Source of the DNA: Sulfidibacter corallicola | GTDB lineage: Bacteria > Acidobacteriota > Holophagae > Acanthopleuribacterales > Acanthopleuribacteraceae | Assembly: GCF_017498545.1 (NCBI RefSeq) | Contig: NZ_CP071793.1 | Span: 558,001 to 622,000 of the forward strand | Direction: 5' to 3' | DNA: 64,000 bases | Shown here: positions 35,001 to 46,000 of the stretch, piece by piece | Position numbering within the stretch: the stretch's first letter is position 1 | Layout of the letters: every line of letters begins with the position of its first letter | Notes under the pieces: generated by a model | What the model was told of the DNA's origin: nothing | Database searches by the model: none | Seen by the model: only the letters and a program-made list of their open reading frames with translations | Program-made: the position numbers and the translations under genes

Positions 35001-35162
35001 CAGGCACCGATGGCGATGGTCATCCTGTTCGGTCTGGTCTCGTCTACGGTGCTCAATATGTTCGTGGTGCCCGCGGCGATGCTTCGTTTCGGCAATCTCG
35101 CCGCGATCCTGATGCCCAACCGCGAGGGCACGGCGCTGGATCGAGAGGGGCTGCAGGTGTAA
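32037..35162 (+). CDS. heavy-metal efflux RND transporter (CusA/CzcA-like)
   Basis: 1041 residues, the normal HME-RND length. Start TTG 32037, with GAGGAG six bases upstream and 10 bases after the adaptor stop; the open frame extends further up only as an overlap. It has the HME features: N-terminal FVIVAAAVLIGWGA transmembrane helix, the porter motif SATSVGVCVIWVEFQWGT, charged transmembrane residues in GALVDDAIIDVENV, and FGIATRNGIMMVTHIRHL near the end. Twelve membrane spans are expected. It exports metal ions from the periplasm or cytoplasm by proton antiport with the adaptor. Metal specificity needs a test, because Met-rich Cu-relay residues were not obvious by eye. Confidence 0.95.
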   Translation: MIDAIIQWSLKNRLFVIVAAAVLIGWGAQRASQMPVDVFPDLTAPTVTVIAEAHGMAPEEVERLVTFPVESALNGATGVRRVRSATSVGVCVIWVEFQWGTNIYTARQIVAEKLQLVQSSLPPEIEPPILAPISSIMGEILFCGLYSETVSPRDLRTIADWDLRRRLLAVPGVSQVVPIGGGVQQFQVQVRPPDLVKHGVTLDEVVAAASATNQNASAGFYEQGGQEYLIYGLGRVGGVEDIARAVVRPRDGHPVRIMDVADVVVGDAIKRGDAAISGNPGVVLGIQKQPGVNTLALTQRLDEVLDDIEASLPEGVVLQRELLRQADFIETGVNNVKLALRDGSLLVILIVGLFLFSGRATMITALAIPLSLVSAALVLDMLGASLNTMTLGGMAIAVGALVDDAIIDVENVVRRLREGGRGDALSVVFFASKEIRGSIVFATMIIILVFLPLFFLHGVEGRLLQPLGIAYVISLAASLVVALTVTPVLCSLLLPGSRAVRKGLEPAPSRWLRRRFDGLLAVALKQGPLLFVLSFAAVVVAGVFLMRGGRAFLPEFNEGALTVSVVTFPGTSLEESNQIGHLVETLLMEHPEVEATSRRTGRAELDEHAQGIHASEIDVRLDMKERDEAQMLAAMRADLTSVSGANIVIGQPISHRIDHMISGTRANIAVKIFGADLPTLRRLAEEMRNAMEGIPGVVDLAVEDQANLPFATIRFDRDALARHELNIEDVSETLETAFYGKPVSRIISGPYAFDLVVRYPDSARDDLNAVRQTMVPTPGGAWVPLEALADIRRDRGPNQIGRENGQRKIVVMCNVGEGRSLGEVVTEIQEKAGAAVTMPAGYYVEYGGQFEAAEKASRTLLVLGILVVVGIFMLLYVALSSIRHALLVMLNLPLALIGGVVGVFVSGGIVSIASIIGFITLFGIATRNGIMMVTHIRHLMDVEGVTDPEAAVKQGASERLIPILMTAMASGLGLLPLALAGGEPGSEIQAPMAMVILFGLVSSTVLNMFVVPAAMLRFGNLAAILMPNREGTALDREGLQV

Positions 35163-35202
35163 TTCTGGGGAGAAAGGGCGGCGGAAGCGAGAATGCGACC
35201 GT

Positions 35203-35676
35203 TCAGCCCTTTTCCTTCACGAGAAAGATATCGCCGTCGAAGCCCTGCTGGCGGCAGATATCGCTCATGGCACTCACGGTTTCATCATCATTCCACTGGC
35301 GACAGCGCATCAAGGGAAAGGCGATGGAGCGGTAGCCCTTGCCGCGCGCCAGGTTGAGTGCATCCACCAGGCAACTGCGAATCGAATGCTCGCTGGCACG
35401 TTTGAGCGGGCCGTCACCGGCGCAGTGGATGATGGCGCGGTGCGGGAGGTGACCAGCGCGGGTCATGACGGCGCCACCGGGTTTGATTTTGTGGTGGCGG
35501 GAAAGCTCTTGAAAGGGTTCCTGGCCAGCCCATTTCTTGATGGAGTCGGAAACGCGGCTCGAGGAAAAAGAGGTGCCGGGAATCCAATGTCGTTGCCAGG
35601 GGTGGACGATCACATCGACCTTCTGATCCAAAATGTCTCCAGAGATGACGTGCAGTGTGGAGGGGGAAACGCTCAT
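35203..35676 (-). CDS. macro-domain-like protein with altered active-site loop
   Basis: 157 residues, start at ATG 35676 (AAGGATG upstream), although the frame extends ~26 residues further. The start HVISGDILDQKVDVIVHP matches macro-domain strand beta1-loop1. The end has IIHCAGDG and YRSIAFPLMRCRQW, corresponding to the family's VIHAVGP and SIAFPAISTG. The catalytic or ligand-binding loop normally reads VNAAN; here it is VHPWQ, so the conserved Asn pair is absent. It may bind a nucleotide without hydrolysing ADP-ribose, or have another ligand. The GAV..TRAGHL segment is in the place of the GGVxG loop but degenerate. Confidence 0.72.
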   Translation of the reverse strand: MSVSPSTLHVISGDILDQKVDVIVHPWQRHWIPGTSFSSSRVSDSIKKWAGQEPFQELSRHHKIKPGGAVMTRAGHLPHRAIIHCAGDGPLKRASEHSIRSCLVDALNLARGKGYRSIAFPLMRCRQWNDDETVSAMSDICRQQGFDGDIFLVKEKG

Positions 35677-35774
35677 GCTCACATCCTTATCTGCATTGAG
35701 TTGAAGGGGCCGTTCCCCGCGGTTCCGGGAAAAGGAAAGATCCGGCCGCATCAAAAAAGAGGGGATCGGTTGTC

Positions 35775-35942
35775 ATGGCTTTGACGGTCGCCGATCGGAA
35801 TCCGTCGAAAAAAAGTTGGTCGATTCACGGCCACATCGAAAAAAAGCGCAAAGCTCACAAAAACGATTCGAAGCCCGATTTTGCACGACGCGGCGGGGGA
35901 ACCTCTCGTCCTTTTGGCTTCCTAGGTGTAACACCCTGGTAA
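35775..35942 (+). CDS. possible small lysine-rich protein (55 aa)
   Basis: ATG 35775, with GAGGGG 11 bases upstream, opens a 55-codon frame rich in Lys, His and Arg (IEKKRKAHKNDSKPDFARR). Basic small proteins like this can be nucleic-acid-binding, but A-rich non-coding DNA can also give such a frame. Evidence is limited to the start context. Confidence 0.3.
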   Translation: MALTVADRNPSKKSWSIHGHIEKKRKAHKNDSKPDFARRGGGTSRPFGFLGVTPW

Positions 35943-36078
35943 ATAAAAAGATGTAAACTCAACTATCAACGGAAGAGACAGTGGGGACAATCACGCATAA
36001 GCGCTTGAAATTTTTGACAATTCTACCCACTATCATCGCCGTGGAAGCCTGTCGTCCGACATGCTCGGGTGGGTGGAT

Positions 36079-36108
36079 ATCCGTGTCAATCCGTGTGGTT
36101 CGTGGACA
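36079..36108 (+). repeat. 10-base-period degenerate repeat, copy A
   Basis: Three successive 10-mers read ATCCGTGTCA, ATCCGTGTGG, TTCGTGGACA. The shared core is TCCGTG or TTCGTG. See also 36171-36200. Confidence 0.6.
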
Positions 36109-36170
36109 GTGATTTCCCGATTTCCGAGAAACGCCTCTGATGATCTGGAGATCGAGGCCGGGCGTATCCA

Positions 36171-36200
36171 TTTCGTGTCCTTTCGTGATTTTCGTGGACC
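36171..36200 (+). repeat. 10-base-period degenerate repeat, copy B
   Basis: Three successive 10-mers read TTTCGTGTCC, TTTCGTGATT, TTCGTGGACC, in the same orientation and with the same cores as 36079-36108, ~60 bases downstream. Confidence 0.6.
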
Positions 36201-36676
36201 TTTCGGTCGGTACCGCGGCGATTTATCTGAACCCTGGGACTCTTATTCGAGAGCTCGGCCGTTCTTCATGTTTTTTCTCGGAGGCGGTAAAAGCGTTGTT
36301 TTCAACGAGTTCATCCGCGGGGCAGTTCTTTCATGTAAAAAAACCTCGAATCCCCCATGCCGGACTTGGCTTTTGCCCGAGCGCAGGTGTATGATCCCGG
36401 CAACCTTTCTCGGGTTTACCATCCTGAATCGGCACCCATCGCTTCCAGCGTCGCGCCATTCACATGCTCTCCTCATCTCTCCATTCGTGGAACAACCGTG
36501 GCGAGGGGGAACGCTTCGGGATCGGAAAGGTCATTTTTCTCGGTTGAATCGATTTTGCCTCTCGTATTCGGTTGATTTTTGGATCGTCGATCGCCATGGT
36601 CGACCCACCGAATCGCGTGTTCATCACGCACCACCGCGTCATTCACTCGTGACGGCATCTCATTTTTTCAAGCACA

Positions 36677-36801
36677 AGTAGTCGTTCGCCCTTCCCTCGG
36701 GAAGGCGGCTGGAAAAATAACGGCAATGCGGGTTCCGGCACTTTTTTACATTGTGCCGCTTCATTCCGGCGTTACAATGAAATTCACTAAAAACGACTAC
36801 T
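36677..36801. mobile_element. MITE-like element with 10-bp terminal inverted repeats
   Basis: AGTAGTCGTT (36677-36686) and AACGACTACT (36792-36801) are perfect inverted repeats 125 bases apart. Inside are two more stems: CCTTCC/GGAAGG with a CTCG loop, and CGGCAC/GTGCCG with an 11-base loop. A clear target duplication is not visible. It is too short for a transposase, so a non-autonomous miniature element or a structured RNA or phage-type site is the reading. Confidence 0.4.
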
Positions 36802-37069
36802 AGACATTTCGTCGCGTATTGGTTTCGGCCAAAAAAGGCGGATTTCGGGTCCGGCTCTGACCATCTAGGTGTGCCTGATGGAACAGTTTGCCGTACGAGT
36901 CTCCATGTCCGCTCGTGGTCGAGCCCTTGGATTCATAGTTTTCGGATGCGTGGTGTATTTCCCATCGCCTTGAAGCACGCTTCAATTCTTCTCCTCAGCC
37001 AGGACCCTCACGTCGACAGCCCGAATTTATGGTTCCACCTCGGTTCGTTGGTGGAGAGATGGGGATACG

Positions 37070-40000
37070 ATGGGCCTTGTATTGAATCGAGTGTGGCGTA
37101 GCCGTGACCTTTGGGTCCTTGCAGCCGCCTTCATGGTTTCCGCGTTGCCGATCCAGGCCGCGACCTACTTGAGCGATCAGGACAAACATCCGAGTGTGCA
37201 GTTGTCTCAGGATCGCCTGTCGGTGCTATTCCGCGAAACCCAGGTGCGTGCGGTGCGCTCCGATGTCGCCGTTTCGCCGGGCGATGGGGTTTTCTACTTC
37301 GAATACACTCAATTCGCGCGGGAAGGCGAGCGGGGATTCGGTGTCGCCACCGACCGCGCGCGACTCGATCGCGGTGGCGGCCTGGATGCGGTGAGTTTCG
37401 CGGTGCGCTCGGACGGAACCGTGTGGTACCGAGGCGATGCGATCGGCGAATTCAAGTTGGCGGGCGACACCTTGGGGTTGGCGCTGGACTATCGCGGTGC
37501 GGTTCCGACGGTGCACATTCTTGCCGGATCGGCACGTGACTTGGAGATCCGAACCTTCGCGCTTCACGGCCTTTCCCAGCCCCTGTACATCCTCGTGTTC
37601 GGCAATGAGGGTGGGCTGGGTGTCAGTCAAAGCGCAGGGTGGCACCAACGCATCAATCCCGGCAATGCCGAGGATCCGCCCTTCGCCATCGATGCCTCCT
37701 CCGAACTGCGACGGGTGGGGTTGCTCGACGTCAAGACCGCGGCGCTCCCGTGGGCCGACGCGGCGCTTGGCGACGACGGGTCCGACGGCTCAGATGCCGG
37801 TGACGGATCGGATGGGGGAGACGGGGGCGATGCCGGAACCGCGCCTCGTCTGGAAATGGTGGATCCCCCCGCGGCTGGACGCAGTGGTGAGGCCGTGACC
37901 TTTTACGGATCGGCCGAGGATGCCGAAGACGGGGACCTCAGTCACCGGATCCAATGGTCGGCCGGTCCCGGTCACGCGAGCCGCGTCGGCTCGCAGTACC
38001 GGTTCGTACCAGCCGCCGAAGGGGTCTATCCCATCACCGCCCGCGTGACCGACAACGACGGCAACGAGAGTTCGGTCCAGCACCGGTTCGTGGTCAGCGA
38101 CGGTGATCGCGAACCCACGATTCGGTTCGTCGATCCGCCGCTTCAAGTCATCCTGGGTGAACCGTTGCGTTTGGAAGCACGCGCCGAAGATGCCGAAGAC
38201 GGCGATTTGAGCCACTTGATCCAGTGGCACTCGGATGCGGGAAGCGGTACCGGGGCCGTGTTCGAGGTGGTGCCGGTGAAGGCGGGATCCTTTTCGGTGG
38301 TCGCCGGTGTGCGTGATCGTTCCGGGAACACGGCCACGGCCCGTTTGACCCTGAACATCGTGGTCGAGAACAGTCCTCCCGAACTCGAATGGGTTCAAAC
38401 CCCCGAATCGGTGGCGTCCGGTGAGACGGCCGTGTTTCTCGCCCGTGCCGAAGACGCCGAAGACGGCGATCTGAGCGGTCACATCTCCTGGCGAGTGGGG
38501 AATCAACGAGGGGTGGGGCCCCGGTTCGATTTCCTCGGTCGCGTGCCGGGACGCTATGCGATCGTGGCGACCGTCGCCGATGAAGATGGCGCCGAAGTGG
38601 AATCCCGCGTCGAGATCGAAGTCGTTCTGGGGAATCAGGCGCCCCGAGTCTCGCTGATCGAGGCGCCGGATCAGGTATTCGTGGGCGCGCTGCTGCGTCT
38701 TGCCGCCCAGGCAGAGGACGCCGAGGACGGCAATCTCGACGACGAGATCCGCTGGTATGACGCCAACGATGACCTGGCGGCCGAGGGCTCGGTGCTCGAA
38801 ACCCGAATCGCGGAACAGGGACGGGCGCGGTTTACTGCCCGCATCGCCGACAGCGATGGAGCCGCGAACGAAGTCACGCACGAGGTGACGGTCGTTCTGC
38901 CGGAAAGCAAGCCCACCGTGGAGATTCTCTCCGTCTCCTCATCCATCGAGTTGGGCCAGCAGGTGGTGGCCGTGGCCCGAGCGACCGCCGGCGACGGCAG
39001 TGACATCTCCGAACGGATCCGCTGGAGCACCAATGCGAGCGACGAAATCGGCGAGGGTCCCGAATTCCGGTTCTTTCCTTTGGAAGAGGGCGATTTTGAA
39101 CTGGTCGCCGCGGTTCAGGGCACCAATCGCGAAGAGATTACCGACCGGGCGAGTTTCCACGTGCGTGGCGAGCCGGTGGATACCGATGAAGACGGGTTGA
39201 CCGACGACGAAGAAGAGGTGCTGGGCACCGATCCCAACGATCCGGACAGCGACGACGACGATCTGTTGGACGGCGTGGAAGTGAACGAGACCCTCACCGA
39301 CCCCCTGGATCCGGACAGCGACGACGACGGGATGCCGGACGGTTGGGAAGTGATTCACGCATTGAATCCCAACGTCGACGATGCCGCCGGCGATCCCGAC
39401 TTGGATGGCTTCTCCAACCTGGAGGAGTTCACGGCCGACACCGATCCACGCGACGGCCTGGACTATCCCGGTGCGCCGCCGATCACCCGTTTGTCGCTCA
39501 CCGACCGGCACGAGACCGTGGAACTCAGTGAGGACCGCCTCGGCGTGCGCTTCACCGGCGCCGATCACAAAGGGGTGCGCAGTGACCGCGCCGTCGCTCC
39601 TGGCTCCGGGTTTTTCTATTACGAAGGTCATCGCGAAGTACCGGTGGGCAACTACGGGTTCGGGGTGGCGACCGCGGCCGCGCCGCTGGACACCTTCGGC
39701 GGTGCCGCCAATCTCAGTCTGGGCGTGAACACCATGGGCGGGGTGGCCTATGACGGCAGCTTCGTTTCCTTTTTCCAGGGCGGCCAGGAGTACTACGGCC
39801 TGGCGGTCGATTATCGTGGGGCCAATCCCGTGGTCCACATCATCGTCAGCGAAACGCTGGAAGGTCCGGGTCAACTGGTCTTCAGCCAGACGATGGAGGC
39901 CGTCACCGAACCGCTCTACATCCTGGTCTACGGCAACCCGGTCAGCAGCGACTTCCAGCAAACTATCAACCCCGGCAACGATGTGGCGACCGCCCCGTTT

Positions 40001-43000
40001 CAATACGACCCGGTCGCGATTCTGACCGCGGCCGCCGTCGACGGCGCCGATCAACTGAACCTGGGCTGGAACCCGCCCGATCCCAACGCCAACCAACGGC
40101 CGGTCCTGAACGTGGATCAGGAAGATGGCGCGGTGGTCGAATTGGGCAATGCCGTCTCGTTCACCGCCACGGCGACGGATGCCGAGGACGGCGATGTGAG
40201 CGCGGACATCCAGTGGTCCGTCGCTCCCGGCACCGCGACGGGGAACGGGTCTTCCTTCAACTTCACGCCGATCGAGGTCGGTGACTACCTGGTGACCGCC
40301 ACCGTCTCCGACAGCGAGGGCGCCTCGGCAACGGACACCGTATCTTTTTCGGTGACCGACCCCGGCGACGTCGATACCGACGAGGACGGACTCACCGACA
40401 ACCAGGAAGGACAACTGGGTACCGATCCCAACGATCCGGACAGCGACGACGACGGCCTGAGCGACGGTGACGAAGTCAACCACTACGGCACCGATCCGTT
40501 GTCGGTGGACAGCGACCAAGACACCATGCCCGACGGCTACGAGGTCACCCACGGATTGAACCCCACCATGGACGACGGCGGGGGCGATCTGGACGGCGAC
40601 ACCTTCACCAACCTGCAGGAATTCAACGCCGGAACCAACCCCAACAATCCCAACTCGTTTCCGGGCGCGTCCTACACCACCCTGCTCAGCGATACCGACA
40701 AGGACCCCAGCATAACCCTTACCGAGGACCGTCTGGGCGCCATATTCTCCGGTTCGGGTCACCGCGGCGTCCGCTCCGATACGGGCCTGCAGCCCGGCTC
40801 CGGTTTCTACTATTTCGAAGGTCGCCGCGAGGTCGACATCGGCAACTTCGGTTTCGGTGTCGCTTCGACCTCGGCGCCGCTCGACAACTACGGCGGTGCC
40901 ACCGATCAGGCCCTGGGCGTCAACCTGCTGGGCGGCGTGGCCTACAATGGCGAATTCGTCCACTTTTTCAGCACCAATGCGGTCTATTACGGCATCGCGG
41001 TCGATTACCGCGGCGCCTCCCCGGTGGTGTACATCATCTTCGCACCCGACGAGAACGCCTCGCCCGAGCTCGTCACCCAAGTGGCACTTCCCGAAATCGG
41101 AACGCCACTCCATATCCTGGTCTACGGCGAGGCCACCACCAGCGGCGTCCAGCAGACGATCAATCCCGGCAACAACCTGAACGCCCAACCGTTCCACTAC
41201 GATCCCATCAGCGTCCTGACCCAGGCGGGCGTCGCCGGGGCCGAGTCGTTGATCCTGGGTTGGAACGAGCCCGATCCCGACGCGGATCAACGGCCGATCC
41301 TGGAGATCGATCCCGCGCCCGCCAACCTGTTGGTGGGGACGCCCTTGACCCTGACGGCCACCGCCACCGACCTTGAGGACGGCGATCTGACCGCGGTGAT
41401 CCAGTGGAGCGACAGTTTCGGCGAGGCCGACGGCACCGGTGGCACCTTCACCTTCACGCCGACCATCGCGGGCGCGCACACGATCAGTGCGACCGTGGTC
41501 GACAGCGTGGGCCTGAGCGCCGGCGCCGCGGTCACGGTCAACGTCGTCGACAACGACGCGACCGACAGCGACGGCGACGGCCTGAGCGATGCTCGCGAAT
41601 TGGCCAACGGCACGGATCTGCTGGATCCCGACAGCGATGACGATTCGCTGCTGGACGGGGCCGAGGTCGACACCCATCTCACCAATCCGCTCAACGAAGA
41701 TACCGATTTCGACCTGATTCCCGATGGCTTCGAGGTCAACAACGGCCTGGATCCGCTGCGCGACGACGCGGACGAGGACTTGGACGACGACGGCTTCAGC
41801 AACCTGGAAGAGTACGAAGCGGGCACCGATCCGCGTTCGGCCAACAGTTACCCGGGTGCACCCGACGTCACGTTGCTCAGTGACAGCGACCGCGATCCCA
41901 CCGTGACGCTCACACCCGACCGCCTGGGTGTGATCTTCACCGGCAGCGGCCACCGCGGCGTGCGCTCGGACACCGCCATTCAACCGGGTTCGGGTTTCTA
42001 CTACTACGAAGGCCGGCGGCTCGTCGAGGCGGGCAACTTCGGATTCGGGGTGGCCACGGCCGACGCCCCACTGGACAATTTCGGCGGGGCCACCGACCAG
42101 AGCGTCGGCATCAACACCCTCGGCGGGCTGGCCTATGACGGCGCCTTCCTGCGGTTCTTTTCCGCACAGCCCGAATACTACGGCCTGGCGGTCGACTATC
42201 GCGGCCTGAATCCGGTCGTGCACGTCGTTTTGAGCGAAACACCCGGCGAACCCGGCTTCGTGCTCGAGTCCCTCACGATGACCCAGGTCACGTCCCCACT
42301 CTACATCCTGGTCTATGGCAACGCCCTGACCGAGGGCACCACCCAACAGACGATCAATCCCGGTAACGACGTAGGCGTCATGCCGTTCCACTACAACATC
42401 GACCAGATCCTGCACGACGCCGAGGTTCCCGGTGCGGACGACCTGATTCTGGGCTGGAACGCACCCGATCCCAACGCCAACCGCAGGCCGTCGATCGTGT
42501 TCAGCCGCACGCCGGCGTTGGTGATCGCCGGGCAGACGATCGAAGCCGAAGCGAGTGCCACCGATTCGGAAGACGGCGATCTGACCGCCACGATCCAGTG
42601 GCGTACGGACGGCGCCGCGGACACCGGGACCGGCGCCGTGTTCAGCTACACGGCCACCGCGGTCGGCGTCCACACGATCACGGCACGCGTGGTCGACAGC
42701 GAGGGCCTGGCCGCGGCGGCGACCTTCGGCGTCACGGTCGTGGATGGTGCGGGTGACGGCGACAACGACGGTCTCACCGATGGCGAAGAGGCGTTGGCGG
42801 GCACCGATCCCGACGATCCCGACAGCGACGACGACGGCCTCACCGATGGCGAGGAAGTGCTGGTTCACGGCACCAACCCGCTTTCGGCGGACACCGACGG
42901 CGACACCATGCCCGACGCCTACGAAGTGGCCCACGGACTCGACCCGCTCGTGGACGACGCCGATGGTGACCTCGACGGCGACAACTTCACCAACCTGAGC

Positions 43001-46000
43001 GAATTCCTGGCGGGCACCGATCCGCGTTCGGCCAACAGCTTCCCCGGAGCTTCCGGGATCACGCTGCTCAGCGAGGTCGACAAGCATCCTTCCGTCGTGC
43101 TCAGCGAAGATCGTTTGGGCGTGCGTTACACGGCTCCGTTCCACAACGGGGTCCGCTCCGATACGGCGATTCAGCCGGGTTCCGGGTTCTACTACTTCGA
43201 GGGTCACCGGGAAATCGACGCCGGCAATTACGGATTCGGCGTGGCGACCGCGGCGGCACCGCTCGACAACTGGGGCGGCTTCTCCGATCAGAGCGTGGGC
43301 GTCAACGCCATGGGTGGCGTGGCCTACGACGGTGGTTTCGTCAGTTTCTTCGGCGGCGATCAGGCGTACTATGGGTTTGCGGTCGACTACCGCGGTGCCT
43401 TCCCCGTGGTTCACGTCATTCTGGGCAACACCCTCGATGGGCCGGGAGAGCTGATTCACAGCGTGGCCATGACCCAGGTGAGCGAACCGCTGTTCATTCA
43501 CGTCTACGGCGAACCGATCAGCGACGGGATTCAGCAAACCGTCAATCCGGGCAACGACACCCAGGTGACCCCCTTCCACTACGATCCCGTTCAGGTGCTG
43601 ACCGCCGCGGGGGTCGAAGGCGCCGAAACCTTGACCTTGGGTTGGAACCTGCCCCAGGACGAGGGGGCCGGCTTCGAGACCTTCCTCAACGAGGACGACA
43701 AGGATCCCACCATCGTGCTGACCGAAGACCTGTTGGGTGCGACCTTCACGGGCGCCGGTCACCGCGGTGTGCGTTCGGACAGGGCGGTGGAGCCGGGCGC
43801 CGGGTTCTTCTACTACGAGGGCCGTCGCGAGGTGGACTTCGGCAACTACGGATTCGGTGTGGCCACCCTGGATGCGCCGCTGGACAACTACGGTGGCGCC
43901 ACCGACCAGAGCCTCGGCGCCAACCTGCTGGGCGGCATCGCCTACGAGGGTGAATTCAAGTCGTTTTTCTCCGCCGGTTCAGAGACCTTCGGCTTTGCGG
44001 TCGACTATCGCGGCGTGAATCCCGTGGTTCACATCATCGGGGCCGATTTCGAGGGCGAGCCGGGTTATCTCATCGATTCGCTGACCTTGACCGGCATCGA
44101 TCAGGCGCTGTACATCCTGGTCTACGGCAACCCCGTCGCGGAAGGCATTCAGCAAACCATCAATCCCGGCAACGATCCCGACGAGCAGCCGTTCGTCTAC
44201 GACCCGATCGCCATTCTGAGCGCCGCGGCCGTGCCGGGAGCCGAGGAACTGGTGGTCGGTTGGCAGTATCCCGATCCCAACGCCAATCGCCGGCCGCGCA
44301 TCCAGTTGCTCAGCTCCGACGCCACGGTGATCGCCGGTACCGCGATCGATCTGCAGGCCACCGCGGACGACCGCGAGGATGGCGACCTGACCGCTTCGCT
44401 GGTGTGGCACGACGACCTCGACGACGTGGGAGCCCAGGGAGGAACCTTCGGTTATTCACCCGTGGCCGTCGGCCAGCACACCGTGACGGTGTCGGTGACC
44501 GACAGCGGAGGGGAAGCGGCGAGCGCGTCCCTGACGCTGAATGTGGTCTCCAACAACACGCCGCCGACGCTCGACATCGATCAGGCCGATCTCTCCGTGG
44601 TGCAGGGCACCAGCGTGACCCTGACCGCCAGCGCCCAGGATGCCGAGGACGGTGACCTGGGTTCGGCGATCCAATGGTCGGACGCCAACGGTCCGGACAC
44701 GGCGGTCGGGGCATCGTTCACGTTCGTGCCGCAAGCGATCGGGGCGCATACGATCACGGCCGAGGTCACGGACGGCAACGGCGACAACGCCGCCGATCAG
44801 GTGGTGGTGACCGTCATCGACCCGGCCACCGTCGACAGCGACGACGACGGTCTGAACGATGCGGCCGAGGCCCAGAACGGCACCGATCCCAACGATCCCG
44901 ACAGCGACGACGACGGCTTGAGCGACGGCGACGAGGTACTGACGCACGGTACCGATCCGTTGTCCGACGACAGCGACAACGACGGCATGCCGGACGGCTG
45001 GGAGCTCACCCACAACCTGAACCCGAACGTCGACGACAGCCTGCTGGATCCCGACAACGACACTTTCACCAACCTCGAGGAATACGAGGCCGGCACCGAT
45101 CCCAACAGCGACAACAGCTTCCCGGGTGCGCCGACCCTGACCTATCTCAGCGAAACGGATCGCCACGAATCGGTGATCCTGAGCGACGACCTGCTCGGCG
45201 CCCGGTTCACCGATGGCGATCATCGCGGCGTTCGCTCCAACGTGGGCGTCTTCCCGCGGGCCGGTATCTATTATTATGAAGGGCGCCGCCTGATCGACGA
45301 AGGCGATTTCGGTTTCGGGGTGGCCACCGCCGCCGCGCCGCTGGATGCCTTCGGCGGCGCGAGCAACCAGAGTGTCGGCGTGCACGCGTTGGGCGGCGTG
45401 GCCTACGAGGGCGGCTTCGTCTCGTTCTTCTCGGGTGAGCAGGAATACTACGGTCTGGCGGTCGACTATCGCGGCGTCAATCCCATCGTCCACGTCATCG
45501 CCAGCGAGACGCTCGACGGGCCAGGCACGGTGGTGAGTAGCCTGACGATGGAGGCCGTCTCCGGTCCGGTGTTCATCCTCGTGTACGGCCGGCCGATGAT
45601 CGAGGACATTCAGCAGACCATCAATCCCGGTAACGACACCGTGGGCCGTCCCTTCCGTTACGACCCGGTGGCGGTCCTGACGGCCGCGGGCGTCGAGGGT
45701 GCGGCCGACATGGTGCTCGGTTGGCAGGACCCCGATCCCAACGCCAATCGACCGCCCGTCGTCGTGATCGACACCGAGGGCGGCAATGTCGACATCGGGG
45801 ATCGGATCGAAGCCACCGCCTCGGCCATCGATTTCGAGGACGGTGACATGACGGCCGCCATCCAGTGGAGCGACAGCGCGTCGGCCACCACGGCGGTTGG
45901 CGGCATCATCAGTTTCGAGCCCCAGACCTTGGGAGATCACGTCCTGACCGCGCGGGTCGTCGATAGCGAAGGCGCCGCAGGCGAGGCTCAGGTCACCTTC

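Larger units (their letters stand above)
35677..37069. other. 1.4-kb gene-poor region with repeats
   Basis: The region before the giant gene contains a possible small basic ORF (35775-35942), two runs of 10-base-period repeats (36079-36108 and 36171-36200) and a 125-base element bounded by 10-bp inverted repeats (36677-36801). The longer open frames here have no recognisable domains and I regard them as non-coding. Confidence 0.5.

Noticed and set aside
36061..36681. A 206-codon plus-strand frame before the giant gene
   Set aside because: It reads through the decamer repeats and has no domain signature or start context. Repeats, not coding, explain its length.
38939..43762. A 1607-codon open frame antisense to the giant repeat gene
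   Set aside because: It is the complement of repeated GC-rich coding DNA. It lacks signal, domains and start context, while the plus-strand frame has a signal peptide and clear repeated domains. The same applies to the minus-strand frame at 44456-48763.
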